Source: Bradyrhizobium sp. CCGE-LA001 (lineage in GTDB: Bacteria; Pseudomonadota; Alphaproteobacteria; Rhizobiales; Xanthobacteraceae). From it: a stretch of DNA of 64,000 bases. This document shows positions 35,670-44,362 of this stretch, in pieces. Every line of letters begins with the position of its first letter. The first letter of the stretch is position 1. The stretch lies in contig NZ_CP013949.1 of assembly GCF_000296215.2 (NCBI RefSeq), positions 5,263,501 through 5,327,500 on the forward strand, written 5' to 3'. The notes below the pieces were generated by a model, which saw only the letters and a program-made list of their open reading frames with translations, was not told where the DNA came from and did not search any database. The position numbers and the translations under genes were made by a program.

Positions 35670-36431
35670 ATGCAGAACGCGCTTCTGATCGGCCTGTCAC
35701 GGCAGATGACGTTGGAACGGCAGATGGATGTCATCGCCAACAACGTCGCCAATGCCAATACCAACGGCTTCAAAGCCGACCATTCGCTGTTCGAGGAGTA
35801 CCTCAACTCGAACGCGCGCGAAGACAATTTCATGGCGCCGGACCGGCGCGTCTCCTATGTGCACGACCGCGGCACCTTCCGCGACATCGGCCAGGGGCCG
35901 ATGGAGGCGACCAGCAACCCGCTCGACGTGGCGATCGACGGCAACGCCTATTTCGCGGTGCAGGCCGCCGGCGGCGAGCGCTACACCCGCGACGGCAAAT
36001 TCTCGCTGAACAGCACCGGCCAGCTCGTCACCTCCGACGGCGCCCTCGTGCTCGGCACCGGCGGCCCGATCACCTTCCAGCCGACCGATCACGACATCAA
36101 CATCGCCCCCGACGGCACCGTCACGGTGCTCGAGGGCACGGCGAGGACCGACTCGATCCGCGGCAAGATCCGCATGGTCTCCTTCGACGATCCGACCAAG
36201 CTCACCAAGCTCGGCGCCAACCTCTACGACGTCGGCTCCGCCGTGCAGCAGGCCGACACCAGGTCGACCGTGCGCCAGGGCTATGTCGAGAAGTCGAACG
36301 TCAACGCCGTCGGCGAGATGACCCGCATGGTCGAAGTCATGCGCAGCTACGCCTCGATCGCCAGCCTGCTGCAGCAGCAGAGCGATCTCCACAAATCGGC
36401 GATCGAGAAGCTCGCCGACGTTCCGGCCTGA
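35670..36431 (+). CDS. flgF: Flagellar proximal rod protein FlgF
   Basis: A 253-residue rod protein from ATG 35670, preceded by AGGGGAG. The N-terminus has LIGLSRQMTLERQMDVIANN followed by VANANTNGFK. The middle has GNAYFAVQAAGGERYTRDGK. The C-terminus ends VGEMTRMVEVMRSYASIASL. It is the first of flgF-flgG-flgA-flgH, with flgG 16 nt downstream. Confidence 0.96.
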   Translation: MQNALLIGLSRQMTLERQMDVIANNVANANTNGFKADHSLFEEYLNSNAREDNFMAPDRRVSYVHDRGTFRDIGQGPMEATSNPLDVAIDGNAYFAVQAAGGERYTRDGKFSLNSTGQLVTSDGALVLGTGGPITFQPTDHDINIAPDGTVTVLEGTARTDSIRGKIRMVSFDDPTKLTKLGANLYDVGSAVQQADTRSTVRQGYVEKSNVNAVGEMTRMVEVMRSYASIASLLQQQSDLHKSAIEKLADVPA

Positions 36432-36447
36432 TTCAAGGAGAACTGAC

Positions 36448-37236
36448 ATGCAGGCGCTTCACACCGCAGCGACCGGAATGGCGGCACAGGAACTCAACGT
36501 TCAGGTGATCTCCAACAACATCGCGAACCTGCGCACCACGGGCTTCAAGAAGCAGACCGCGGCGTTCCAGGACCTGATCTACGAGCACATCCGCCGCGTC
36601 GGCGCACAGGCCTCCGACCAGGGCACCATCGTGCCCGTCGGCGTCGACATCGGCGGTGGCGTCAAGACCGTAGGTACGCCGCGCAGCATGACGCAAGGCA
36701 CGCTGTCGCAGACTGGCAACGATCTCGACCTCGCCGTCTCCGGCGATGGCTTCTTCAAGATCCTGATGCCCGACGGCACCTACCAGTACACCCGCGACGG
36801 CACCTTCCAGATGGACAATCAGGGCCGCGTCGTCACCGCCCAGGGCAACCCGGTGCAGCCGACGATCACCGTCCCGAACAACGCCTCGGGCCTCGCCGTC
36901 AACGAGCAGGGCCAGGTCTCGGTGACGCTGCCGGGCTCCTCGACCTCGACCATTCTCGGCCAGATCGGCCTGACCCGCTTCATCAACAAGGCGGGCCTGC
37001 AGCCCGTCGGCAGCAATCAGTTCACCGAGACGCCCTCCTCCGGCCCGCCGCAGGACGGCACGGCCACGGCCGAAGGTTACGGCAAGATCACGCAAGGCAG
37101 CCTCGAGCAGGCCAATGTCGACGTCGTCTCCGAGATGAGCGACCTGATCGCGGCCCAGCGCGCCTACGAGATGAACGCCAAGGTGATCAGCGCCGCCGAC
37201 CAGATGATGCAATCGACCACTGCGCTGTTCCGCTGA
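36448..37236 (+). CDS. flgG: Flagellar distal rod protein FlgG
   Basis: A 262-residue protein of exact family length. It starts MQALHTAATGMAAQELNVQV, with the rod motif NNIANLRTTGFKKQTAAFQD, the central GDGFFKILMPDGTYQYTRDG and the C-terminal NVDVVSEMSDLIAAQRAYEM. FlgG forms the distal rod that passes through the P and L rings. Its stop is immediately followed by flgA. Confidence 0.98.
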   Translation: MQALHTAATGMAAQELNVQVISNNIANLRTTGFKKQTAAFQDLIYEHIRRVGAQASDQGTIVPVGVDIGGGVKTVGTPRSMTQGTLSQTGNDLDLAVSGDGFFKILMPDGTYQYTRDGTFQMDNQGRVVTAQGNPVQPTITVPNNASGLAVNEQGQVSVTLPGSSTSTILGQIGLTRFINKAGLQPVGSNQFTETPSSGPPQDGTATAEGYGKITQGSLEQANVDVVSEMSDLIAAQRAYEMNAKVISAADQMMQSTTALFR

Positions 37237-37239
37237 GTG

Positions 37240-38376
37240 ATGACGATGATCCGGACCACCCTTGCCACGATCTCCGCACTTGTCGCGCTGGCCCTGCCGG
37301 CCGCGGCCGCCGACGATTTCATCGCAGCCCCGACGCTGCGCGCCAGCGTTGCCGTGAGCTCGGACGTGGTGCGGGTCGGCGACCTCATCGACAATGCCGG
37401 ATCGGCCGCGCAGATCCCGGTCTATCGCTCGCCCGATCTCGGCACCACCGGCACGCTCACGGTCGGACAGGTGCTGTCGGTGCTGCGTGCGAAACAAGTG
37501 ATCGGCGTAATGACCGGCGACATCAGGGAGGTCCAGGTCACCCGCCTCGCCCGCACGCTCGCGAGCAAGGACCTCGAAACCGCGGTCGCCTCCGCGCTGG
37601 AACGCCGCTTCGGCCTTGGTGACGCTGCCAACATCACGGTCACGCTGGACCGCGGCATTTCCGAGATGCGCCTAGACGCCTCCAACACCGGCGCGCTCCA
37701 GCCGGTCGCAACCCGCTATGACGCCCGCGGCGGCCGTTTCGACATCGCCTTCGAGATCAACAACGACAACAGCCCGACGCCGACCAAGCTCCGCTTCACC
37801 GGAACCGCGATCGAGACGGTGGAAGTGGCCGTGCTGACGCGCGACATCGACCGCACCGAGCTCCTGAAATCCTCCGACGTTTCGCTGGAGCGCCGGCCCA
37901 AGGCCGAGGTCACCGGCGAGCCTGCCTCGCGCGATCGCACCCTCGGCATGCAGCTGCGCCGGCCGATGCGGGCAGGCATGCCGATCCGCGTCGCCGACAT
38001 CGTCAAGCCCGACTTCGTGGTGCGCGATCAGGCCGTCACGATCATCTACCAGGTGCCCGGCGTCTACCTCACCACGCGCGGCAAGGCGATCGAGAGCGGC
38101 GCCGAGGGCGATAGCGTCAGCGTGATCAATCTGCAATCCAAGCGGACGCTGACCGGCATCGTCACCGGCCGCGGCCAGGTCACGATCCAGGGCGCCAGCC
38201 AGTCCGCGCCGATGGCGCCCGCGGTCGAGCAGACCTCGTCGATCAAGCGTGACGAGGTGCCGGCGGCCGCCGCGCTGGCGCAGAGCCTGATCCAGGCGCC
38301 GGCGCCTGCCGCCCACGTCGCACAAGCCCAGATCCCGCAAGTTCGCGTCTCGCAAGCTCCAGCCAAGTCAGAGTAA
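37240..38376 (+). CDS. flgA: P-ring assembly chaperone FlgA
   Basis: A protein of about 378 residues with a signal peptide (TTLATISALVALALPAAAAD). The exact start is unclear between GTG 37237, ATG 37240 and ATG 37246, all within three codons of the flgG stop. The C-terminal SAF-like domain is visible: LTRDIDRTELLKSSDVSLER, AGMPIRVADIVKPDFVVRDQ and VTIIYQVPGVYLTTRGKAIE. FlgA aids periplasmic FlgI polymerisation. This FlgA is longer than the enterobacterial one, with an extra N-terminal domain, as usual in rhizobia. Confidence 0.94.
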   Translation: MTMIRTTLATISALVALALPAAAADDFIAAPTLRASVAVSSDVVRVGDLIDNAGSAAQIPVYRSPDLGTTGTLTVGQVLSVLRAKQVIGVMTGDIREVQVTRLARTLASKDLETAVASALERRFGLGDAANITVTLDRGISEMRLDASNTGALQPVATRYDARGGRFDIAFEINNDNSPTPTKLRFTGTAIETVEVAVLTRDIDRTELLKSSDVSLERRPKAEVTGEPASRDRTLGMQLRRPMRAGMPIRVADIVKPDFVVRDQAVTIIYQVPGVYLTTRGKAIESGAEGDSVSVINLQSKRTLTGIVTGRGQVTIQGASQSAPMAPAVEQTSSIKRDEVPAAAALAQSLIQAPAPAAHVAQAQIPQVRVSQAPAKSE

Positions 38377-38379
38377 GTC

Positions 38380-39144
38380 ATGTCCACGTTCAGTTCGGCT
38401 TTCCGTCTTCGCCGCATCGCGATCTCTGCGCTGCTGCTTGCAACTTGCACACTAGCGAGCGGCTGCTCCTCGATCGACCGTCTGTCACAGATCGGCGAGC
38501 AACCGAAGCTGTCGGCGATCGACAATCCGACGACGCAGCCCGGCTACAAGCCGGTGCAGATGCCGATGCCGAAGCCGGAAGTCGCCTCCTACAATCCGAA
38601 TTCGTTGTGGCGCAACGGCAGCCGCGCCTTCTTCAAGGACCAGCGCGCCCGCCAGATCGGTGACCTCCTGACTGTGACCGTGAACATCACCGACAAGGCC
38701 AACCTCTCCAACGAGACCCAGCGCAGCCGCACCAACTCGGAAGACTCCGGCATCACCGACTTCATCGGCGCGAAGACCATCACGCAGGCGAACAAGATCC
38801 TGCCCGGCCGCATCCTCACCGCAGATTCCACCGCATCCAGCGACGGTAAGGGCTCGGTCAACCGGCAGGAAGCGTTGCAGACCAACGTCGCTGCGGTGGT
38901 CACGCAGGTCCTGCCGAACGGCAACCTCGTGGTCGAAGGCAAGCAGGAGATCCGCGTCAATTACGAGATCCGCGAGCTCGTGGTCGCCGGCATCGTCCGC
39001 CCCGAAGACATCCAGAGCGACAACACCATCGATTCCTCGAAGATCGCACAGGCCCGCATCGCATACGGCGGCCGCGGCCAGATCATGGACGTGCAACAGC
39101 CGCGCTACGGCCAACAGGTCATGGACGTGCTGCTGCCCTTCTAA
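38380..39144 (+). CDS. flgH: Flagellar L-ring lipoprotein FlgH
   Basis: A 254-residue outer-membrane lipoprotein. The signal peptide ends in the lipobox LASGC, with the lipidated cysteine at residue 29. The mature part contains SLWRNGSRAFFKDQRARQIG, DLLTVTVNITDKANLSNETQ, and NLVVEGKQEIRVNYEIRELV followed by AGIVRPEDIQSDNTI, which are FlgH signatures. It starts 3 nt after the flgA stop. It closes the flgFGAH operon. Confidence 0.97.
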   Translation: MSTFSSAFRLRRIAISALLLATCTLASGCSSIDRLSQIGEQPKLSAIDNPTTQPGYKPVQMPMPKPEVASYNPNSLWRNGSRAFFKDQRARQIGDLLTVTVNITDKANLSNETQRSRTNSEDSGITDFIGAKTITQANKILPGRILTADSTASSDGKGSVNRQEALQTNVAAVVTQVLPNGNLVVEGKQEIRVNYEIRELVVAGIVRPEDIQSDNTIDSSKIAQARIAYGGRGQIMDVQQPRYGQQVMDVLLPF

Positions 39145-39289
39145 ATTCTCCCGAGCTCCCACATCGTGTCCGCGAACCTAGGCGCGAACGACGATGTACT
39201 ACGCGGCCTCCGGTAGCTCCCCTGCCGGAGGCCGCATGTATTTTGCGAACGTGACAAGGCCGATCAGGCTGGCGCCGTATTCTCCGCGC

Positions 39290-39375
39290 CGTCATACCCG
39301 GGCTTGACCCGGGCATCCACGTCTTCCGGGGCTCGCTGTGACACGTGGATGGCCGGGTCAAGCCCGGCCATGACG
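39290..39375. repeat. Dispersed palindromic repeat, family B
   Basis: CGGGCTTGACCCGGGCATCC and GGATGGCCGGGTCAAGCCCG form the inverted halves, bounded by CGTCAT and CATGACG. It matches the copy at 12638-12711 closely and lies between the convergent flgH and hydratase genes. Confidence 0.8.
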
Positions 39376-39420
39376 CGCGTGGTGGGAGCGTTGCGACAAG
39401 AAGGGCCGACGGCGCGGAGA

Positions 39421-40200
39421 TTACGTGAACTCCGCCTCGACCACGCCCAGCCCGTCCAGCTCCATCCGCACCTTGTCGCCGGCCTTCAGCCACAGCGTCT
39501 TCACCAGGCTGCCCGTCAGCACGAGCTGGCCGGCGTGCAGGCCTTTGCCCTCGGCGGCGAGATGGTTGGCGAGCCAGGCGAGCGCGTTGTGGGGGTGGCC
39601 GAGCACGTCGGCGCCGGTGCCGTGGCCGGCCTCCTCGCCGTTGACGATGGCGCGGCCCTTCACCGCCTTCAGATCCGGCACGGACGAGCGCGGAATCCGG
39701 GGTCCCAGCACGCAGCCGGCGGCGAAGAAATCGTCGGCGATCAGCGTCGGCGCACCCATCGTCTCCCATTTCACATAGCGGTCGTCGACGATCTCGATCG
39801 CGGGATGGTAGGCCTCGACCGCCTCGCCGACCCATTCGGCCGTGAACGGCGCCTCGCCGGCGGCAAGGTCGCGCTTCAGCCGCACCGCGATCTCGCATTC
39901 GACGCCGACACGGACGTAGTTGGACGCGGCGAGCTTGGCGCCGCTCTTGTGGACGCCCTTCTGGAACACGCCGCCGCCGCAAGGATGCGGAATGCCGATG
40001 TAGTCCTGCATCACCTGGCTGGTGCAGCCGATCTTGTAGCCGACGAGCGGTCCGACATGGGGCAGCAGGAGATCGTGCAGCGCGCGCTGCACCTGATAGC
40101 CCTCGGCTTCATCGCCGGGCGGACGTTCCAGCGCCGCGAGCGGCGCATGGTTGCGGCGCGCCAGTGCGATCGCCTTTGCGGCTTCAAGAATCCTGTCCAT
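39421..40200 (-). CDS. 2-keto-4-pentenoate hydratase / fumarylacetoacetate hydrolase-family enzyme
   Basis: A 259-residue protein with the MhpD-type layout: LHDLLLPHVGPLVGYKIGCT, ECEIAVRLKRDLAAGE (metal-binding acidic residues), AVEAYHPAIEIVDDRY, IADDFFAAGCVLGPRI, and the C-terminal GLHAGQLVLTGSLVKTLWLK. Such enzymes hydrate 2-hydroxypent-2,4-dienoate in meta-cleavage pathways. No partner aromatic-degradation genes are nearby, so the true substrate is open. The gene interrupts the flagellar locus. Confidence 0.9.
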   Translation of the reverse strand: MDRILEAAKAIALARRNHAPLAALERPPGDEAEGYQVQRALHDLLLPHVGPLVGYKIGCTSQVMQDYIGIPHPCGGGVFQKGVHKSGAKLAASNYVRVGVECEIAVRLKRDLAAGEAPFTAEWVGEAVEAYHPAIEIVDDRYVKWETMGAPTLIADDFFAAGCVLGPRIPRSSVPDLKAVKGRAIVNGEEAGHGTGADVLGHPHNALAWLANHLAAEGKGLHAGQLVLTGSLVKTLWLKAGDKVRMELDGLGVVEAEFT

Positions 40201-40659
40201 CGGCGCCGCCTCCCACGCTACGCATTCAGGGGCGGCACTTCAGCATCCCAGCTCCCGCCTGACAAGCACGCCTGTCCGGGCGATTACAGGCCCCCGCCCC
40301 CGCTTAAGGAAATATTGAGCTGGTGGAGGCTTTATTGGAGCCGCGTGCCCTTCCGATCCTCGCAAGCGCATGCGAGACGCGATTGCAGCGATGCTTGATG
40401 CAGCTGGATCAGCCTCTCAACAGTCTAGTCGATCCCGTTGATGCGACTCGCAAAACCTCCCGCACCTGACGTGAAGGCTGTTTCTCATCAGAACTCACGT
40501 GAGCTCGGAGGAATAGACTCTAGCCCATTGATCACGATTCATTTTTCGCGATTGCGCTCGCGAGACGCGCGAGTGCAAATAGCGGACAAAATGCTGAGCA
40601 GGGCGCGAAACGGCGCCTTGCGTCCAAAAACAAAGAGCCGCATCTCTGCGGCTCGGACT
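40201..40659. other. Intergenic region without a convincing gene
   Basis: 459 nt between the hydratase start and the dksA stop. It should hold the hydratase promoter and it contains the dksA terminator at 40625-40654. Short open frames on both strands lack ribosome-binding sites and good codon use. I see no tRNA or known RNA fold. Confidence 0.5.
40625..40654 (-). terminator. Rho-independent terminator of dksA
   Basis: On the minus strand GAGCCGCA-GAGA-TGCGGCTC forms an 8-bp perfect stem (40635-40654 on the plus strand), followed by TTTGTTTTTGG. It begins 6 nt after the dksA stop. Confidence 0.85.
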
Positions 40660-41094
40660 CTATTCGTCGCGATAGACCTTCTCGCGTTTCTCGTGGCGCT
40701 CCTGCGCTTCCACCGAGAGCGTCGCGATGGGCCGGGCCTCGAGCCGCTTCAAAGAGATCGGCTCGCCGGTGTCCTCGCAATAGCCGTAGGTGTTGTCCTC
40801 GATGCGCTGGAGCGCTGCGTCGATCTTGGCGATCAACTTGCGCTGGCGGTCGCGGGCGCGGAGTTCGATGGCGCGGTCGGTTTCGGACGATGCCCGATCG
40901 GCGAGATCGGGGTGGTTCACGTTCTCCTCCTGCAGGGCTTGCAGGGTGAGCTTGGACTCTTTGAGGATCTCATCCTTCCAGGCCAGGAGCTTCAAGCGGA
41001 AATACTCCTTCTGCCTGTCGTTCATGAAAGGCTCTTTTTCGGTCGGTCGGTAGTTTTTCAACTTTTCCAAAGGGCGGCCTATCTGTCTAAGCAA
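40660..41094 (-). CDS. dksA: RNA polymerase-binding transcription factor DksA
   Basis: A protein of up to 144 residues. The conserved core is LKLLAWKDEILKESKLTLQA, the coiled-coil tip DLADRASSETDRAIELRARD, and the C-terminal zinc-finger region EDNTYGYCEDTGEPISLKRL. Only one canonical zinc cysteine pair position is kept (YCEDTGEPI), as in alphaproteobacterial DksA variants with reduced cysteines. The N-terminal KNYRPTEKEPFMN stretch is family-conserved, so the start lies upstream of ATG 41025. The only available codons there are TTG (41094 or nearby). DksA tunes RNA polymerase with ppGpp. Confidence 0.9.
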   Translation of the reverse strand: MLRQIGRPLEKLKNYRPTEKEPFMNDRQKEYFRLKLLAWKDEILKESKLTLQALQEENVNHPDLADRASSETDRAIELRARDRQRKLIAKIDAALQRIEDNTYGYCEDTGEPISLKRLEARPIATLSVEAQERHEKREKVYRDE

Positions 41095-41241
41095 CGACTC
41101 GCAACGGAAACAGGATCCGTTGAGCCGGGCCTTATATAGTGGCCTCCCGTGACAGACAATATTTCCCTCACCGCTCCGCCACCGCCCCCAAGCCCTTGCA
41201 CAGGAAGGTTTATCCGCAAAGGCCCGGGTGCGGCTGACGGC

Positions 41242-41853
41242 TCAGTAACCGACCGTGAAGCGCTGCCTCTGATGGGCCGGCCGCTCGATCTCGTCGGCGA
41301 GCGCAATGGCGTAATCGGCGAAGCTGATCCAGCTCTTTCCGTTCGCATCTGCGAGAAGCTGATCGGCCCCAAGCCGGAACTTGGCGGTGCGCTCACCCTC
41401 GACGAATAGCGCCGACGGCGAGATGAAGGTCCAGTTCAGGTCCTTTTCCTGCCGCAGCAGGTCCAGGAAGGCACCGCCCGCCTCTGCTTCGGCCTTGTAT
41501 TGGGCCGGAAAATTGGGAGTCGTGACCAGCTTCACGCCCGGCGCGACTTCCAGGCTGCCGGCGCCGCCGACGACGAGGTAACGGCCCACCTTGGAGTCTT
41601 TCGCCGCGCCGATCAGCTTGAGCGGGTCGCTGGCGAGAAAGTGCACGGAACTGACGGCGACGTCGTGCCCGGCCCACAGCTTGGCAAGGCCGGCCTGATC
41701 GAGCACGTCGCCCTTGGTCGGCGTGACATTAGGCAGGGCCGCGATCTTCTCGGGGTTGCGGGCAATGGCGGTGACGCTATGGCCCCGGCGGGACAGTTCC
41801 TTGGTGATCTCCGACCCGGCCCGGCCCGAGGCGCCGGCAACTGCGATTTTCAT
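41242..41853 (-). CDS. NAD(P)-binding Rossmann-fold oxidoreductase (YwnB-like)
   Basis: A 203-residue protein from ATG 41853 with AAGGAG 7 nt upstream. It starts MKIAVAGASGRAGSEITKEL, the GxSGxxG nucleotide-binding loop, continues through RGHSVTAIARNPEKIAALPN, and has LNWTFISPSALFVEGERTAK. This is the short atypical SDR type with NAD(P)H-binding. It is divergent from an HxlR regulator. The pairing is common and suggests redox- or electrophile-responsive control. Confidence 0.9.
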   Translation of the reverse strand: MKIAVAGASGRAGSEITKELSRRGHSVTAIARNPEKIAALPNVTPTKGDVLDQAGLAKLWAGHDVAVSSVHFLASDPLKLIGAAKDSKVGRYLVVGGAGSLEVAPGVKLVTTPNFPAQYKAEAEAGGAFLDLLRQEKDLNWTFISPSALFVEGERTAKFRLGADQLLADANGKSWISFADYAIALADEIERPAHQRQRFTVGY

Positions 41854-41874
41854 GGAAGGCTCCTTTGCTTCTAT

Positions 41875-41891
41875 AGTAACCAATGGTGACT
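41875..41891. promoter_or_regulatory. Candidate HxlR operator
   Basis: AGTAACC, spacer AAT, GGTGACT: an inverted repeat matching at 6 of 7 positions. It lies 22 nt upstream of the oxidoreductase start in the divergent region with the HxlR gene. The GTAACC-type arms resemble HxlR-family sites. Confidence 0.5.
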
Positions 41892-42004
41892 AGATATCGC
41901 AAAGAATGCTGGTGTTAAGAGAGCACTTTGTGCTTACCTGATAACGCCGGAGTTACCGGCACGCCCAAGTGCAAGCGGCCAGAACGGAATCCGAGGACCT
42001 GACG

Positions 42005-42376
42005 ATGAAACCCGACGTCTATGCAGCGAACTGTCCGACGCGCCAGATCCTGGATCGCGTCGGCGACAAATGGGCGGTGCTGATCCTTCTGCTGCTGCGC
42101 GAGGAGCCGATGCGCTTCAACCAGTTGCGTCGCACGATCGAAGGCATTTCGCAGAAGATGCTGAGCCAGGTTCTCAAATCGCTCGACCGCGACGGCCTGA
42201 TCAGGCGACGCGCCATCGCAACTGTCCCCGTCACGGTGGAATATTCGATCACGCAGCTCGGATTGACGCTGGCGGCAGCGGTCGATCCGCTGCGCGATTG
42301 GGCCGAGCAGAACCTGAAGGACGTGCTCGCCGCGCAGCGCCGCTACGATGCCCAGCAGAAGGAGGAAGCGGCGTAA
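42005..42376 (+). CDS. HxlR-family transcriptional regulator
   Basis: A 123-residue winged-helix protein from ATG 42005. The signature NCPTRQILDRVGDKWAVLIL contains the family-typical cysteine near residue 9. The recognition region RRTIEGISQKMLSQVLKSLD and wing DGLIRRRAIATVPVTVEYSI follow. HxlR regulators often sense aldehydes or reactive electrophiles through that cysteine. It is divergent from the oxidoreductase gene, its likely target. Confidence 0.93.
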   Translation: MKPDVYAANCPTRQILDRVGDKWAVLILLLLREEPMRFNQLRRTIEGISQKMLSQVLKSLDRDGLIRRRAIATVPVTVEYSITQLGLTLAAAVDPLRDWAEQNLKDVLAAQRRYDAQQKEEAA

Positions 42377-42418
42377 AGCGCGCTTTCTCGGTAGTGCCGC
42401 ACGTCCATTCTGATTCCG

Positions 42419-42525
42419 CTGTCATGCCCGGGCTCGACCGGGGCATCCAGTACGCCGCAGCTTCTCGATTCAACAAACAACTGTCGCTGGAATACTGGAT
42501 CGCTCGCCATCGCGGGCGATGACAG
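42419..42525. repeat. Dispersed repeat related to family B
   Basis: Bounded by CTGTCATGCCCGGG and GGGCGATGACAG, with inner inverted segments CATCCAGTA and TACTGGATCG and a central CTTCTCGATTCA stretch. It lies between the convergent hxlR and fliX stops. Confidence 0.72.
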
Positions 42526-42539
42526 CCCGCGATGCCTGA

Positions 42540-42953
42540 CTACTGCTGCCCGGCCTTGGCCAGCTCGACCTCGACCCGCAGCTCGATCTCGGCGAGCACC
42601 GCATCGAGACCGGCATCGCCCGAGGACGATTTCAGGTTTGCCGCAGCATCGCGCAGCCGCATCACAGTCGAGGCGTCGAGATTGCCGGACAGAAGGCCCA
42701 TCTTGAGATCGTCGAGCACGTCGAGCGCGGTCTTGCCGCGAGCGACCGAGCGTTTGCGGCGCTCGACCAGATCCTCCTCAACGCCTTGCAGGGCAAGCAG
42801 CGCGTCGATGTTCGCGGCGGCCTTCGGCGCGGCGGCGCTCCGCGTCTCCTGTGCCGATGAGGTGTCCGGAAGGACGAAGGTGCCGGAGCCCGTTCGCCGG
42901 GCCTGGCTGGCCGGCGTTCCAAGCGTGGTGCCGTTCGGTCCGTAGATGCGCAT
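42540..42953 (-). CDS. fliX: Flagellar assembly regulator FliX
   Basis: A 137-residue protein from ATG 42953, starting MRIYGPNGTTLGTPASQARR, the FliX N-terminal signature. It contains NIDALLALQGVEEDLVERRK, RGKTALDVLDDLKMGLLSGN and a C-terminal helical segment (DAVLAEIELRVEVELAKAG). In Caulobacter FliX couples flagellum assembly to the sigma-54 activator FlbD. It is divergent from flgI, as in Caulobacter, and the shared 284-nt region holds CtrA-like and ftr-like elements. Confidence 0.92.
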   Translation of the reverse strand: MRIYGPNGTTLGTPASQARRTGSGTFVLPDTSSAQETRSAAAPKAAANIDALLALQGVEEDLVERRKRSVARGKTALDVLDDLKMGLLSGNLDASTVMRLRDAAANLKSSSGDAGLDAVLAEIELRVEVELAKAGQQ

Positions 42954-42999
42954 CGGAAGGAATCCGGGTGATCGATGCCTCACCTTCGCCCTTTTATGG

Positions 43000-43014
43000 T
43001 TAACGACCCGTAAA
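43000..43014. promoter_or_regulatory. Near-perfect CtrA-type box upstream of fliX/flgI
   Basis: TTAA at 43000-43003, seven bases, TAAA at 43011-43014: one mismatch to TTAA-N7-TTAA. It is followed 5 nt later by the ftr-like palindrome at 43020. Confidence 0.45.
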
Positions 43015-43019
43015 CGGCT

Positions 43020-43034
43020 CGGCAAAAACTGCCG
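43020..43034. promoter_or_regulatory. ftr-like (FlbD-type) palindrome upstream of fliX/flgI
   Basis: CGGCA-AAAAC-TGCCG: 5-nt perfect arms around a 5-nt centre. A half-site CGGCAGTTT follows at 43040. It has the same shape as the fliO-upstream palindrome at 26466 and Caulobacter ftr sites. Confidence 0.55.
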
Positions 43035-43237
43035 ACAGGCGGCAGTTTCGCTCCTCAGAGCGAACGAGCGCTGACGCCGGTCGAAACAGATTTATTCAAC
43101 CTATTCAGCCACCTACTCCTCTGCCCCGGGTTGGCACAGCGCTCGCAAGGAAAGCGCCGGACCAGCTCGTCATGGGAGTGTCGCAGACGGTCCTTCGATT
43201 TGAGGAGCCCTTTTTGGGGACCTTTGGGGAGCAGAGG

Positions 43238-44362
43238 ATGCCAGGCGTTCGTTGGGTGAGGATTGTTGGGGTGGCCTGCGCCGCGCTGTCAGCGCTGGCG
43301 CTCTCGGTCACGCCTGCAAGCGCGACATCGCGCATAAAGGACCTCGCCAACATCGAGGGCGTGCGGCAGAACCAGCTCATCGGCTACGGCCTCGTGGTCG
43401 GCCTCAACGGCACCGGCGATACGCTCAACAACATCCCCTTCACCAAGCAGTCGCTGCAAGCGATGCTCGAACGCATGGGCGTCAACATCCGCGGCGCCAC
43501 CATCCGCACCGGCAACGTCGCCGCGGTGATGGTGACCGGCAACCTGCCGGCCTTCGCCACCCAGGGCACGCGCATGGACGTCACCGTCTCCGCGCTCGGC
43601 GACGCCAAGAACCTCCAGGGCGGCACCCTGCTCGTCACCCCTCTGTTAGGCGCCGACGGCAACGTCTATGCGGTCGCCCAAGGCTCGCTCGCGATCTCCG
43701 GCTTTCAGGCCGAGGGCGAAGCGGCCAAGATCGTGCGCGGCGTGCCGACGGTGGGTCGCATTGCCAATGGCGCCATCATCGAGCGCGAGATCGAGTTCGC
43801 GCTCAACCGTCTGCCGAACGTGCGCCTGGCGCTGCGCAACGCCGACTTCACCACCGCCAAGCGCATCGCCGCGGCCGTCAACGACTATCTCGGCGTCAAG
43901 ACCGCCGAGCCGATCGATCCCTCGACGGTGCAGCTGTCGATCCCGCCGGAGTTCAAGGGGAACGTCGTCGCCTTTCTCACCGAGATCGAGCAGCTCCAGG
44001 TCGACCCCGATCTCGCCGCCAAGATCATCATCGACGAGCGGAGCGGCATCATCGTGATGGGCCGCGACGTCCGCGTCGCCACCGTCGCGGTCGCGCAGGG
44101 CAATCTCACCGTGACGATCTCCGAGAGCCCCCAGGTGAGCCAGCCCAACCCGCTGTCGCGGGGCCGGACCGTGGTCGCGCCGCGCAGCAGCGTCACCGTC
44201 ACCGAAGACGGCAAGAAGCTCGCCGTGGTCAAGGACGGCGTGTCGCTCCAGCAGCTCGTCGACGGCCTCAACGGCCTCGGCATCGGCCCTCGCGACATGA
44301 TCAGCATCCTCCAGGCGATCAAGGCCGCCGGCGCGATCGAAGCCGACATCGAGGTGATGTGA
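43238..44362 (+). CDS. flgI: Flagellar P-ring protein FlgI
   Basis: A 374-residue periplasmic protein from ATG 43238, preceded by GGGGAG 7 nt upstream; this start gives a clean signal peptide (GVACAALSALALSVTPASA). The mature part has SRIKDLANIEGVRQNQLIGY, GLVVGLNGTGDTLNNIPFTK, NVAAVMVTGNLPAFATQGTR and the C-terminal VSLQQLVDGLNGLGIGPRDM, all FlgI signatures. It overlaps the next gene by 1 nt (TGATG). Confidence 0.98.
   Translation: MPGVRWVRIVGVACAALSALALSVTPASATSRIKDLANIEGVRQNQLIGYGLVVGLNGTGDTLNNIPFTKQSLQAMLERMGVNIRGATIRTGNVAAVMVTGNLPAFATQGTRMDVTVSALGDAKNLQGGTLLVTPLLGADGNVYAVAQGSLAISGFQAEGEAAKIVRGVPTVGRIANGAIIEREIEFALNRLPNVRLALRNADFTTAKRIAAAVNDYLGVKTAEPIDPSTVQLSIPPEFKGNVVAFLTEIEQLQVDPDLAAKIIIDERSGIIVMGRDVRVATVAVAQGNLTVTISESPQVSQPNPLSRGRTVVAPRSSVTVTEDGKKLAVVKDGVSLQQLVDGLNGLGIGPRDMISILQAIKAAGAIEADIEVM

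Noticed and set aside
40201..40659. tRNA, riboswitch or small gene in the 459-nt gap before dksA
   Set aside because: No cloverleaf, no recognised aptamer pattern, and short frames lack support.
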